From positions 2,232,001 through 2,296,000 of the forward strand of contig JADJQZ010000001.1 of NCBI GenBank assembly GCA_016712465.1: a DNA stretch of 64,000 nt, read 5' to 3'. Of this stretch, positions 9,075-18,301 are shown in pieces. The notes under the pieces were generated by a model, which did not search any database, was not told the origin of the DNA, and saw nothing but the letters and a program-made list of their open reading frames with translations. A program made the translations under genes and the position numbers. The DNA comes from Candidatus Obscuribacter sp. (GTDB lineage Bacteria; Cyanobacteriota; Vampirovibrionia; Obscuribacterales; Obscuribacteraceae). The stretch's first letter is position 1; each line of letters begins with the position of its first letter.

Positions 9075-10799
9075 TTGTCTATTTCTACTATCGGCTTTGC
9101 CGACCTTGACTACAACAGCCTATATGCCATACCGCTGGGCGGGCAGAGTGAAATGGGGCTGGTGTTGTGGGCTTTCGTTCATCAAGGCAAGATCCTCCTG
9201 GTGGATGCCGGAGCCAGCTATCCGGCCCATGACTTGCCAGGCGTCGACCTGCTTTTGCCCAGTACCACTTTTCTAGAAGCCAACCAGGAGCATATTCTGG
9301 GACAGGTGCTTACCAATGGGCATGAAGAGCATATGGGGGCCATCGCCTATCTGATCCAGCACGTCAAACTGCCAAGGGTGCTCTGTCCTAAGTTTGTGGC
9401 TAATTTAATCGAACAAGAGGTCTTCGACCTCTACGGCACCGGACATATTGAAAAGTCCGACACCACAATCGAGGTGGTGGATCAGAAGAAAGAGTACCGG
9501 GTGGGACCTTTCAGTCTGGAGTGGATCGAATGTAATAATTCCATCGCCGATGCCTGCGCTCTTAGAATTAGTTGCCAGGGGGGAACGGTGGTTTATACCT
9601 CCGGCTTCAAGCTGGATCAAACGCCGGTGGACGGTCGCATGCTCGATATCGGTCGCCTGGCGGCCATCGGTGATGAAGGCGTGATGTTGCTCATCTCCTG
9701 TTCGGCCAATGTGGAGGAAGGCGGTTATTCTGCTTCCGAGAAGGTGGTGGCAAGCACCATGGAGCGCATTTCTTCCAGTGCTTCGGGTCGGCTGCTGGTG
9801 GTCATGCCGGGCACCAATACCCACCGCTTGCAAGTACTTTTTGATGTGGCCCAGAAGACCGGTCGCAAGCTCTTTTTGCAGGGGGAAACCCTTCATAAGG
9901 TAGCGGTCTGCGCCGCCATCTCAGGACATTTGCAGTATGACCGTGCCATAGAAGGGCTGCCTGCCGCCATGCACAAGACCGCCGATCGGCAGGTCTTACT
10001 GCTTGAAAGCAGTAAGGAAGCCGATCCTATCGATGTGCTGGAAGCCATTGCTTACGGCGAGCACAAGACAGTTTCTCTCAAGGAAGGCGATACCCTTGTC
10101 TTCAGCAGCGATGTGGTGCCGGGCGAGGCCAGGCGCATGGCCAATATACTCGATGAACTTATGGCCAATTCCGTGCACTGTTATTTCGGTACCAGGCAGG
10201 GCGTGCATGTCTCCAGATATGGTGCCAGGGAAGAGTTGAAACTGATGCTCTCGGTCACCAAGCCTCGCTATTTCGCGCCGGCCATGGGCGAGTCCAGGCA
10301 CTTGATGCAGCACGGCCAACTGGGAGAGTTCTTCGATCTTTCTGAGGAAGAAATTTTCAACCTCAGCAATGGCGACGTGTTGGAGTTGCGCAATGGTAAA
10401 GCCAGGCTCTATGGCCATGTGGAAGCGGAGGCGGTGCTGTTCAATCGTGACCAGGGTGAAAGAGTGACCACGGCTTCCGTGAAGGAGCGGCAGGCGTTGT
10501 CTCTGGAAGGCGTTCTCACCGTTGGGTTGACTGTTGGTGAAAGCGGCAAACTGGTAAGTGGTCCCAACCTGGCTTGTGGAGCCGCCGGTTTCCTTCTGAC
10601 TGATGACTGGCAGGAAGTGCAGAAGCAAATCGCCGAAGTAGTTGAGGGAACGGTGGACCGTATTGCCTCAGAACGTCAGGGCGATGAGCGAGACAGTGGT
10701 CCGTATATGCGCTCAGCCATCCGGGAATCGGTTGTGAAAGTATTGCGCAACCGCCTGGGGGCTAAGCCCACCGTGCAGATTCTCATTCATCAAGTTTAG
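9075..10799 (+). CDS. RNase J paralogue with degenerate active site
   Basis: This 574-aa protein aligns end to end with RNase J: metallo-beta-lactamase fold, beta-CASP insert (VVMPGTNTHRLQVLFD), C-terminal domain and typical tail. The metal ligands are largely gone. The HGHEDH motif reads NGHEEH (residues 81-86), the HSIPDS His is Asn155, the Asp of TGDFKFD is Gly177, the His of SGHGG is Tyr382, and the His of PIHGEYR is Met404. Structural motifs such as DQTPVDGR are kept. It is probably a pseudoenzyme that may partner an active RNase J, as RNase J2 partners J1 in Firmicutes. TTG 9075 is the start, with GGGGT upstream. Confidence 0.85.
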   Translation: MSISTIGFADLDYNSLYAIPLGGQSEMGLVLWAFVHQGKILLVDAGASYPAHDLPGVDLLLPSTTFLEANQEHILGQVLTNGHEEHMGAIAYLIQHVKLPRVLCPKFVANLIEQEVFDLYGTGHIEKSDTTIEVVDQKKEYRVGPFSLEWIECNNSIADACALRISCQGGTVVYTSGFKLDQTPVDGRMLDIGRLAAIGDEGVMLLISCSANVEEGGYSASEKVVASTMERISSSASGRLLVVMPGTNTHRLQVLFDVAQKTGRKLFLQGETLHKVAVCAAISGHLQYDRAIEGLPAAMHKTADRQVLLLESSKEADPIDVLEAIAYGEHKTVSLKEGDTLVFSSDVVPGEARRMANILDELMANSVHCYFGTRQGVHVSRYGAREELKLMLSVTKPRYFAPAMGESRHLMQHGQLGEFFDLSEEEIFNLSNGDVLELRNGKARLYGHVEAEAVLFNRDQGERVTTASVKERQALSLEGVLTVGLTVGESGKLVSGPNLACGAAGFLLTDDWQEVQKQIAEVVEGTVDRIASERQGDERDSGPYMRSAIRESVVKVLRNRLGAKPTVQILIHQV

Positions 10800-10810
10800 A
10801 ATAGCTTTCG

Positions 10811-11692
10811 CTACCAGCCACCCTGGATCAAGACAGCGTTGGCGTCATCCATGACCAGGTTGATGTTTTCGCCGGCCTTGATTTGCATGGGGTATTCCCA
10901 GTAATAGACGAGCCCCGGAACTTTGTGCTCCCCGGTGATCCACCATTCTCCCGGCGGCAACTCGTAGGAAGCCTCGTAAGAAACAAGCTGGTTATTTCTT
11001 CTGATGGGGCGAAGTTTGATGGGCAGCGGTTCGTGTCCGTGCCTGAGGGCTTCCATCTCTTCGTCTTTGTGGTTGTCTTCGTAATCTTGAAGCAGCTTCT
11101 TATAGCGTTCCATGCGCTTGGCTTCAATTTCATTGATGCGTTCGCACTCTGGTTTGACGTATTTGATGAGGCTTCTGGACCAGTTGTAGATACCGATCAT
11201 GACCTTGGGCGGCGTCTGACCGGAGCGCTTCAAGCCGTTGCGATAGGCATATTGCCAGCGCCAGCCACCGTCCGGGTAGGGCTTTTCCAGAGAGAGCTTA
11301 CTGGCATAACCGGAGCCCAGGATCATGCTTTCCAGACCCTTGTCTTCGGTGGGCAGGGGCGTGATGGGAACCGCCAGTTTGGGCGGTTTTACGGTGAAGG
11401 GAAAGGCCGTGAACTTAGTCTGGGCCTGCTTCATCTGCGGCACTATCACCTTCATCTTAATGACGGCATTGACCCTGGTCGGTGCCCCTTCCGGCGGCGG
11501 CGCCACCGGATTGCTACCGGCAGCCGCTTTGGTTTGAGCGCTCTCCGCTTCCGTGAAAAACTCGCCGGCATTATCGGAAGAACCGGCTGCCAGAGCCTGG
11601 TTAACCAGCCCGGGCAGGCTCAAGAACGACACCAGAAAGACGGACAGGGAAAGAGCTAATGTGCTTGTGCGGACTGAGCGTTTAGAGACCAT
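10811..11692 (-). CDS. Exported protein of unknown function
   Basis: A 293-aa protein with a clear signal peptide (basic MVSKRSVR, hydrophobic core, LVNQALA-AG). A low-complexity stretch rich in Ala and Pro follows, then a domain with many Trp, Tyr and Pro residues (DGGWRWQYAYRNGLKR, PPGEWWITGEHKVPGLVYYW) and a C-terminus ending in Gly-Gly-Trp. The beta-rich, aromatic C-terminal part suggests an extracytoplasmic binding domain. I recognise no family. It is convergent with the RNase J-like gene, with 11 bp between the two stops. Confidence 0.65.
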   Translation of the reverse strand: MVSKRSVRTSTLALSLSVFLVSFLSLPGLVNQALAAGSSDNAGEFFTEAESAQTKAAAGSNPVAPPPEGAPTRVNAVIKMKVIVPQMKQAQTKFTAFPFTVKPPKLAVPITPLPTEDKGLESMILGSGYASKLSLEKPYPDGGWRWQYAYRNGLKRSGQTPPKVMIGIYNWSRSLIKYVKPECERINEIEAKRMERYKKLLQDYEDNHKDEEMEALRHGHEPLPIKLRPIRRNNQLVSYEASYELPPGEWWITGEHKVPGLVYYWEYPMQIKAGENINLVMDDANAVLIQGGW

Positions 11693-11793
11693 GGAAATTC
11701 AGTGCTCATTTGGAATACTGCAGGTATTCTAGGGCAGACCGCCCATTCCTGCCTGAGCATAGATAAATGCACCGGGACCGATCTGTAAGAGCC

Positions 11794-13242
11794 CTAATCC
11801 AGAGCTTTGTAGCCTTCCGGCAGACCGAAATTGTAAAGGCGGTCGAAACTTTCTCGCACGCCGTCTTCGCCGCGTTTTGGTTTGGAACCGGAGACCAGTT
11901 CTACCAGGCGCTGCCAGCTTACATGCTTGAAGATGCTCAAGTCTTCGCTGGCTTTGCGATCCCGTTCGCTTTCCATGACCATGAGCACGCGGTCACTGGG
12001 CATGCGATTGAAGGTATCTACGCAGCGTCCGTCAAAGTGATTGCCTTTGCCTGATTCCAGAATTTCAGCCACTTTCTCAACGGGCATGCGGTTTCTGTAA
12101 TGGCGCACCGAGGTAAGAGCGTCAAAGACGTCGGCTACGGCGATGATACGAGAGAGGAAGGGAATTTCTTCGCCTTTCAGACCGCGGTAATAGCCTGTTC
12201 CGTCAAGCTTTTCGTGATGGCAACTGGCCACATAGGGCACGGCTTGCAGTCGCTTGGTGAAGGGCAGGTTGATCAGAAGCTCGTAGGTGATTGAGGCATG
12301 TTTTTGCACTTTGGCGTATTCATCAGGGGTCAACCGACCGTCCTTCCAGAGGATTTCTTCCGGTACGCCTATCTTGCCGTAGTCGTGCATCATGGCTGAA
12401 TACCTGAGCACATCAAGCTCTTGCGAGACCACGTCCATGGCCGTGCCCAGGATGAGACTGTAATTGGTGACCCGCACCGAATGTCCAGCCGTCAGGGGAT
12501 CGCGTTTATCGATGGTCTGGGCCAGCACTTCCAGGGTCTTATCGACGAAGCGCTCGATTTCCGCATAGGCCTGGGCCTGCTCGATGAGTCCGGCCGCCAC
12601 CGCCGTCAGCGCTTCCAGCCAGTCTTCGTCTTCGGAGGTGAAGGGCCCCGATAACTTATTCAAAACCTGAAATACACCGATGACAGTGCCTTCCCGGTTG
12701 CGCATCGGTACGCAGAGAACGCTTCTGGTCTTATAGCCGGTTTGTTTGTCTACTGCCGGATCGAAGCGCTCGTCCTGGTAGGCGTCGGGAATGTTGATGA
12801 TGCGTCCGGAGCGGGCGCAGTGGCTGACAATGGCTGTTCCCGAGAGGGGAATGCGGATGGTGCGTACGCCCACCAGCCCCTGGGCTACCTGAGTCCAGAG
12901 TTCTCCTTTGTCCTGATCAAGCACAAAGACTGAACAGCGATCGCATTTGACGATGGCCTGGGTTTCTCTGGTGATGGTCTCCAGAAGAGAATCGAGCTTG
13001 CGCTCGGTGGCCATGGCCTTCACTACCCGGTAGAGACCGGAGAGCGGCCTGAGACGATCCAGTTCTTCCTGTAACCTGAGCGCTTTGATCTCACGCTCGA
13101 TCAGGCCGATCTCTCGTTTGTTCAGTTCTTCTTCCATCTGCTTCAGGTCTACAACCGCCGAAGCGGCCGTCTTTTCACCTGTGGAAGCCGGTGCCGCCGG
13201 CTCCTGACCGTGTGCATGCCCGTCGTGGGCTCCTTTGACCAT
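11794..13242 (-). CDS. GAF and HD-GYP domain signalling protein
   Basis: A 482-aa cytoplasmic regulator. The N-terminal 60 residues form a charged coiled coil. A GAF domain follows (about residues 85-225: CDRCSVFVLDQ, IRIPLSGTAIVSHCARSG, VLCVPMRN). The HD-GYP domain has HSVRV, MMHDYGKIGVP and HHEKLDGTGYYRGLKG, then ADVFDALTSVRHYR. HD-GYP proteins hydrolyse cyclic di-GMP. The signature tripeptide is GYY here instead of GYP, a variation near a loop that interacts with GGDEF partners; the metal-binding HD and HHE residues remain. It is a single-gene unit, so the signal sensed by the GAF domain is unknown. Confidence 0.88.
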   Translation of the reverse strand: MVKGAHDGHAHGQEPAAPASTGEKTAASAVVDLKQMEEELNKREIGLIEREIKALRLQEELDRLRPLSGLYRVVKAMATERKLDSLLETITRETQAIVKCDRCSVFVLDQDKGELWTQVAQGLVGVRTIRIPLSGTAIVSHCARSGRIINIPDAYQDERFDPAVDKQTGYKTRSVLCVPMRNREGTVIGVFQVLNKLSGPFTSEDEDWLEALTAVAAGLIEQAQAYAEIERFVDKTLEVLAQTIDKRDPLTAGHSVRVTNYSLILGTAMDVVSQELDVLRYSAMMHDYGKIGVPEEILWKDGRLTPDEYAKVQKHASITYELLINLPFTKRLQAVPYVASCHHEKLDGTGYYRGLKGEEIPFLSRIIAVADVFDALTSVRHYRNRMPVEKVAEILESGKGNHFDGRCVDTFNRMPSDRVLMVMESERDRKASEDLSIFKHVSWQRLVELVSGSKPKRGEDGVRESFDRLYNFGLPEGYKALD

Positions 13243-13335
13243 ATTATTCGCTCCGCCAAGACATATAGAATCTTACCAAACGGTGGGGAAGAGCTGTGTT
13301 GTCCAGCTAACCTAATTGCGGCTTAGCAGTAAGCG

Positions 13336-14079
13336 TTATTCACCGGACTGCAGAGAAATTGGGTATTTGGGAGCTTCCAGTCGGCGCCAGATGAGCAGAT
13401 AAGCCCGACCGATTACCCTTCTCTGGTCTAAGAAACCCCAGACATGGCTGTCTTCAGAGTTGTTGCGGTTATCGCCCATCATGAAGAGGTGACCGGCCGG
13501 CACAATTATGGGGTCCATTTGCTTCTTGGGGTCACGCTCGGCCTGTATGAACATACCGAGAGCATTGCGTCCCTTGATATCGCCCATGACATTGAGGTTG
13601 TAAGCAGGGGGCTCTTTGACGTAGGCTGATTCGTCGAGCAGTTGCTGATTGATATAAACGCCCTGATTGGCTTGCACCCGGATCTGGTCGCCCGGTATGC
13701 CGATGCAGCGTTTGATGAAAGCCGGATCATTGGGGAAGCAAGGCAAACCGGTCAGTCTGCCCATGATATGGAGCGGGTTGTTGCTCAGGTCCTGACCGCC
13801 CATCTCTTCTTTAGGGGGGTAGAAAACGAGGATGTCGCCGCGCTCGATCTTCTTGCCCAGGTGACCGGAGATTTTCTCCACAATCAACCGGTCGTTGATT
13901 TGCAGGGTCGGCTCCATGGAACTACTGGGGATGTAGCGGGCCTCGGCGATGCCCCAGCGTATCGCTATGAGCAGAGCCAGGGTAACGACGATAAGCTCTA
14001 TGGCTTCCTTGAGGAAACCGGTGAGAAATCCGCCTGGTGTAGGCTTTTCAGTTTGGGGCGGCGCTTGTGTCGCGGTCAA
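13336..14079 (-). CDS. lepB: Signal peptidase I
   Basis: A 247-aa type I signal peptidase with one N-terminal transmembrane helix (ELIVVTLALLIAIRWG). The catalytic Ser lies in IPSSSMEPTL, the catalytic Lys in IKRCIGIPGDQI, and the family boxes GDNRNNSEDSHVWG and the C-terminal GRAYLLIWR are intact. It removes signal peptides from proteins translocated across the cytoplasmic membrane, and many exported proteins in this window would be substrates. The length fits cyanobacterial and Gram-positive enzymes better than the longer E. coli one. It is on the same strand as gcvPA, 36 bp away. Confidence 0.95.
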   Translation of the reverse strand: MTATQAPPQTEKPTPGGFLTGFLKEAIELIVVTLALLIAIRWGIAEARYIPSSSMEPTLQINDRLIVEKISGHLGKKIERGDILVFYPPKEEMGGQDLSNNPLHIMGRLTGLPCFPNDPAFIKRCIGIPGDQIRVQANQGVYINQQLLDESAYVKEPPAYNLNVMGDIKGRNALGMFIQAERDPKKQMDPIIVPAGHLFMMGDNRNNSEDSHVWGFLDQRRVIGRAYLLIWRRLEAPKYPISLQSGE

Positions 14080-14115
14080 TGGAAAGGTCCTTATTAAAAA
14101 CCATGGAAATTTTGA

Positions 14116-15537
14116 TTATACAGTCAAAACCTTTTCCTTCGCGCCGCTTTGATTTTTGTCCGCTCCGGCCAGCACTTCCTGCATAGCCGTAGCGAAGGCA
14201 TCGAGCTGGCTCAAGGGGTTCATTTCAGTAACAGCGATCAAGATGGTGTCCTTCAATTCCGGTAGATATTTCTCAACCAGAATGCCGCCCAGAATGTCGC
14301 GCGCTTTCAATCTTTCAAGCACGCTCTCGGCGCCTTTCACGGTGATGGCGAATTCATTGAAGAAAGGTTTGTCTTCGGCGAAAGTCAACTTCACTCCGGG
14401 CAGGGCGGTCAGTTTGTCTTTCAGGTAATGAGCGCGTAAGGCACTTACCTGTCCCAGCTCGGCAAGACCCTGGGGACCCATGCAGGTCAGGTAAACCAGC
14501 ATGGCCAGGGCATTGAGCGCCTGGTTGGTGCAGATATTGGAAGTGGCTTTAGCCCGGCGAATATGCTGTTCTCTGGTTTGCAGAGTGAGGGTAAAAGCCG
14601 TCTGCCCGCGGTTATCCGTTGTCATACCGGCCAGTCTGCCCGGCAGTTGTCTGACGTAGTCCTGCCTGCAAGCCATGTAGCCGGCTGACGGTCCGCCGAA
14701 GCTGAGGAAGTTGCCGCAGCTCTGAGCGTCGCCCACCACCAGGTCGGCGCCCATGTCGCCCGGTGCCTTGAGGCTGCCCAGGCTGATCGGATCTGTGGAA
14801 ACAATGAGCAGGGCACCGATTTCATGGGCGGCCGCAGCCAGTGCTTCCAGGTCTTCGATGATGCCGAAGTAATTGGTGTATTGCACGATAAGGCAGGCAA
14901 TATCTTGACCTTTCAAGGCTTTGACGGCATCGGGGCAGGTACTGCCGCGCTGCAAGCAATCTTTCAATTCGGTCAGGGGCAGATCGCAGGAGCGGGCGTA
15001 GGTCTCAACCACCATCTTGTATTCGGGGTTGACGGCGCCTGAGACTACGATTCCTTTTTTATTGCTCAGCCTGACTGCCATATAGGCAGCTTCGGCCAGG
15101 GCGGTAGGACCGTCGTACATGGAAGCGTTGGCCACGTCCATGCCGGTGAGCAGGCAGATTGCCGTCTGAAACTCGTAAATGGCCTGCAAGCTGCCCTGGG
15201 AGACTTCAGGCTGGTAGGGGGTGTAAGCAGTGGCAAATTCCGAGCGGGAAATTATAGAAGGAACAGCCGCAGGCACATAGCGGTTATAGCTGCCGCCGCC
15301 CAGGAAGGATATTTGTCTGGAGACCGGTTTGTTTTTGCCGGCCAGTTCTTTCAACTGCATGGTCAGTTCCATTTCGGAAAGACCGTCGGCTATGGAGAGG
15401 GGACCGGCTTTGACGGACTGGGGAATGTGGCTCAACAATTCCTCAAAAGTGCGCACTCCGATTTCCTTGAGCATCTCCTGCCGATCTTCGGCAGTGGCAG
15501 GCAGATAGGGGAAATTCAATTGCTTTTGGTCTTGCAT
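14116..15537 (-). CDS. gcvPA: Glycine dehydrogenase (decarboxylating) subunit 1
   Basis: A 473-aa protein matching the N-terminal subunit of the split P-protein of the glycine cleavage system: YLPATAEDRQEMLKEIG at the N-terminus, then FLGGGSYNRYVPA and YTPYQPEVSQGSLQAIYEFQ. The P-protein decarboxylates glycine with PLP and passes the aminomethyl group to the H-protein. The PLP Lys is on subunit 2 in the split form, and no gcvPB, gcvH or gcvT gene is in the window, so the partners must be elsewhere. The last 25 residues are slightly longer than typical. I looked for a glycine riboswitch upstream and did not find a convincing one. Confidence 0.92.
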   Translation of the reverse strand: MQDQKQLNFPYLPATAEDRQEMLKEIGVRTFEELLSHIPQSVKAGPLSIADGLSEMELTMQLKELAGKNKPVSRQISFLGGGSYNRYVPAAVPSIISRSEFATAYTPYQPEVSQGSLQAIYEFQTAICLLTGMDVANASMYDGPTALAEAAYMAVRLSNKKGIVVSGAVNPEYKMVVETYARSCDLPLTELKDCLQRGSTCPDAVKALKGQDIACLIVQYTNYFGIIEDLEALAAAAHEIGALLIVSTDPISLGSLKAPGDMGADLVVGDAQSCGNFLSFGGPSAGYMACRQDYVRQLPGRLAGMTTDNRGQTAFTLTLQTREQHIRRAKATSNICTNQALNALAMLVYLTCMGPQGLAELGQVSALRAHYLKDKLTALPGVKLTFAEDKPFFNEFAITVKGAESVLERLKARDILGGILVEKYLPELKDTILIAVTEMNPLSQLDAFATAMQEVLAGADKNQSGAKEKVLTV

Positions 15538-15867
15538 GTCCGTGTCCGTACCTTGTAAGTAGTGCCTTCTGATTGCGCTTTTCGACTGTATTCAGCCGCC
15601 TTGACTCTCCGTCGGTGTTTTGCTCCAGGTTTGTTTTGATTTTGAGACACATACCGATAAGACCATGGGAACGAGAGTGACTTATCGGTAAAATGCAAAC
15701 CGTTGGATCAATATAAGTTTAGCCCCCAGTGGTCCCGGTATCCCAATTTTGCTTGATAAGAGTTTTCTCTCTCTCCGTCTGTTTTGGCTTCCCTGTTTGC
15801 AACGTGCTCTCGCTGCCGGGAAAGCGGCGGACTTGTTTCCGGTTCAGGGTCAGGGTCAGGTGATTGA
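15538..15867. promoter_or_regulatory. Divergent intergenic region with inverted repeat
   Basis: This 330-bp gap separates the divergent gcvPA and pth genes and must hold promoters for both. It contains a perfect 10-bp inverted repeat, TACCGATAAG at 15652-15661 and CTTATCGGTA at 15681-15690, with a 19-bp spacer; the spacing of about three helical turns centre to centre would suit a repressor or activator, or the arms could form a hairpin. Just before pth there is a short tandem repeat (GGTTCA GGGTCA GGGTCA, 15841-15858) followed by AGGTGA, the likely ribosome site of pth. No small ORF looks convincing. Confidence 0.45.
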
Positions 15868-16485
15868 ATGAAACTAATTTTTGGTCTCGGCAACCCCGGG
15901 CTGGAATACGAAAACACCAGGCACAATGCCGGCTTTCTATTGATTGATCGACTCGGCACTGCCTTTGGTGCCGAATTTCGACTGTCCAAGCCGCTTTCCT
16001 GCCAGTATGCCAGGGTGCGTCAGGGGGGAAGCGACATCTTGCTTGTCAAGCCGCTTACTTATATGAATCTCTCCGGCGAAGCCTTTATCCGGGTCCTGCA
16101 CTTCTATAAGGCTGAAAGCACCGATGCCATAGTCGCTCACGACGACGTATCCCTGCCCCTGGGTCGCTTGCGCTTTCAAAAAGGCGGCGGTGCCGGTGGG
16201 CAGCATGGTGTGGAATCAATTATCAATTGTCTCGGCGGCAAGGCTTTTGATCGCCTCAAAGTAGGCGTGGGCCCTGATCCCGGCGGTGCCAGGCGGGCTT
16301 CTTACGTACTGGGACGTTTCAGTCAGGACGATAAAGTAGTACTGGATAAGGTGCTCGAGCAATGTCAGGATGGTGTTTCCGCCTGGCTCAAGCAAGGTCT
16401 CGATTATGCTGCAAATAGATTTAACGGCGTTGATTTTTCAGTGGCGCCTTCTGGCGAGAAGCCTTCGGCATCACCCGAAAACTGA
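15868..16485 (+). CDS. pth: Peptidyl-tRNA hydrolase
   Basis: A 205-aa Pth family protein. It begins MKLIFGLGNPGLEYENTRHN, with the conserved Asn and catalytic His, followed by LTYMNLSGEAF, AHDDVSLPLGRLRF and GGGAGGQHGVESI. It recycles peptidyl-tRNA released by ribosome drop-off. The C-terminus ends with a short variable extension (SVAPSGEKPSASPEN). ATG 15868 is preceded by AGGTGA at suitable spacing. It stands alone between the gcvPA divergent promoter region and the respiratory operon. Confidence 0.95.
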   Translation: MKLIFGLGNPGLEYENTRHNAGFLLIDRLGTAFGAEFRLSKPLSCQYARVRQGGSDILLVKPLTYMNLSGEAFIRVLHFYKAESTDAIVAHDDVSLPLGRLRFQKGGGAGGQHGVESIINCLGGKAFDRLKVGVGPDPGGARRASYVLGRFSQDDKVVLDKVLEQCQDGVSAWLKQGLDYAANRFNGVDFSVAPSGEKPSASPEN

Positions 16486-16888
16486 CCCGATTTTCTTGCA
16501 CTGCTTCATGGCAAGCATTCGCTAGTTCAATTTTTTCTCAGGAAACTTTACCAAGTCTGTCAAGAAGCAGGGCGTCAAAACGCCATAAATCGTGCCCTTG
16601 GCATGGGGCGAGTTGCTGCTTGAAAAGCAAAATAAAGACGTCAGTTATACAGTGCCTATCTAAAAGCTCTCAAATCGGTAACCGAGAGCGTTAACGTTTG
16701 TATCGAAGACCAGGTTATGGGCGGGAACCAGTTTCCGCGCTGAAATAATTTTTGAGTTAAAACTCATGCTCCCAGGGTGGGGGATGGGTGATGTCAGTAG
16801 CCTAGAATCACATTTGAGTCTTAGCTTTTGGGCTGGACTTAGAAAGTTCGCAAGGCAGCCCTCAAGTCCCTAAAAGGAAATTCGTTAA
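16486..16888 (+). promoter_or_regulatory. Leader/promoter region of the respiratory operon
   Basis: This 403-bp gap has no credible ORF. It lies directly before ccoN and should contain the operon promoter and a long 5' leader. Visible elements are a small hairpin GGCGT-caaa-ACGCC (16571-16584), a short inverted repeat TGAGTT-aa-AACTCA (16753-16766) and the ribosome site AAAAGGAAA (16872-16880) before the GTG start. I do not see a clear FNR-type TTGAT-N4-ATCAA box. Promoter boxes cannot be assigned with confidence. Confidence 0.4.
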
Positions 16889-18301
16889 GTGAGCACTTTG
16901 GCACAAACCAGTTTGCTGGATCGGTTCTTTAGTCCGAAGGAAGGAAGCGCCAGTCGCAACTTCTTCCTTTCGGCATTGTGGTGGTCGCTTCTGGGAATGG
17001 GAGCGGGCATGCTGGCGGCATCGGAATTCTCCATGCCCGACCTGATCCGCAACGTTCCTCAGTTATCCATGCCGCACCTGCGTATGTGGCACGTCAACGC
17101 GGTGGCTGTGGGTTGGCTCTCCATGGGCTATGTGGGCTCCATGTTCCACATGATTCCCACCCTTTGCAAATGCAAGCTTTACAGCGAGCGCCTCGGCAAC
17201 TTCACCATGTGGGCCTGGAACCTCGTTATGACAGGCGCCTTCTGTACGCTTCTGAACGGCAATACGGAAGGACGTGAATACGCCGAGCTGGGCGCCATTC
17301 TCGATACCCTGGTGGTAGTGGGTCTGGTGCTCACTGCTTTTAACCTATATATGACCATCGTCAACCGTAAGGTCAAAAAGCTCTACGTCAGTCTCTGGTA
17401 TTTCCTTGGCTCTCTCTTCTGGTTCCCGCTTGTCTGGGTTATCGGGCAGCGTACCTTCGTATCCCTTCCCGGTTTGAACGATGCCATCATCGGCTGGTTC
17501 TACGGACACAACATTCTCGGCATGTGGTTCACCACCGTTGGTGTGGGCATGATGTACTACCTGATTCCCCGCTATGTGAAAGCGCCGCTCTATAGCCACG
17601 GTCTTTCCATGTTGGGCTTCTGGGGCATTGCTCTTTTCTATGCTCCTACCGGTACTCACCACATCACTCAGTCACCTGTGCCCGAGTGGTTGAAGGCCAT
17701 CGCCATCATTTCTTCCATCTTCTTGCTCGTACCGGTATTGACCGTTCTCACCAACTTCTTCATGTCGATGAAAGGGAAGTGGGGTCAGGTTGTTACCGAC
17801 CTGCCGCTCAGATTCGCAGTTACCTCTTGTATGTTCTACCTGGTTACCTGTACCCAGGGTCCCTTCCAGGCAACACGTTGGGTTAACTGGTATCTGCACT
17901 TCACACAGTGGGTTGTTGGTCACGCTCACCTGGCTCTTCTGGGAACGTTCTCCTTCATCCTCACTTCTTCCTTCTATTACTGTATTCCCAGGCTGACCGG
18001 TAAACAGTGGCACTCCGAAGGTTTGATTCGGGCTCACTACTGGCTCAAGTTCCTGGGATTCCTATTAATGATGAGTTCGCTCACCACCGCCGGTTTGATC
18101 CAATCCGCCGGCTGGGCTATGGGTATGCCGGTAGACCAATGGGGCTTGCAGATTCGTCCCTACTGGTTCTTGCGTACCATAAGCGGCATCATGATCGTGC
18201 TGGGGCAGTGCATTTTTGCCTACAACACCTACAAAACGCTTTTCACTAAACCAAGTGGTGCTGATGTGAAAGCCAAGGCGGCTCGGGAGGTCAAAGTCTA
18301 A
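16889..18301 (+). CDS. ccoN: cbb3-type cytochrome c oxidase subunit I
   Basis: A 470-aa, roughly 12-helix haem-copper oxidase subunit. Motifs of C-family catalytic subunits are visible: WHVNAVAVGWLSMG and MFHMIPTL (haem-region His), GWFYGHNILGMWFT (CuB His), a THH pair in PTGTHHITQSP, and HFTQWVVGHAHLALLG (haem b and b3 axial His). It reduces oxygen to water and pumps protons in the cytoplasmic membrane. The GTG start at 16889 has AAAAGGAAA 8 bases upstream. Its TAA shares the A of the next ATG (18301), so the cytochrome c subunit is translationally coupled. First gene of the respiratory operon. Confidence 0.93.
   Translation: MSTLAQTSLLDRFFSPKEGSASRNFFLSALWWSLLGMGAGMLAASEFSMPDLIRNVPQLSMPHLRMWHVNAVAVGWLSMGYVGSMFHMIPTLCKCKLYSERLGNFTMWAWNLVMTGAFCTLLNGNTEGREYAELGAILDTLVVVGLVLTAFNLYMTIVNRKVKKLYVSLWYFLGSLFWFPLVWVIGQRTFVSLPGLNDAIIGWFYGHNILGMWFTTVGVGMMYYLIPRYVKAPLYSHGLSMLGFWGIALFYAPTGTHHITQSPVPEWLKAIAIISSIFLLVPVLTVLTNFFMSMKGKWGQVVTDLPLRFAVTSCMFYLVTCTQGPFQATRWVNWYLHFTQWVVGHAHLALLGTFSFILTSSFYYCIPRLTGKQWHSEGLIRAHYWLKFLGFLLMMSSLTTAGLIQSAGWAMGMPVDQWGLQIRPYWFLRTISGIMIVLGQCIFAYNTYKTLFTKPSGADVKAKAAREVKV

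Noticed and set aside
15538..15867. Possible glycine riboswitch before gcvPA
   Set aside because: GGAGAG-like strings occur, but the paired core and the conserved junction sequences of the glycine aptamer cannot be assembled.
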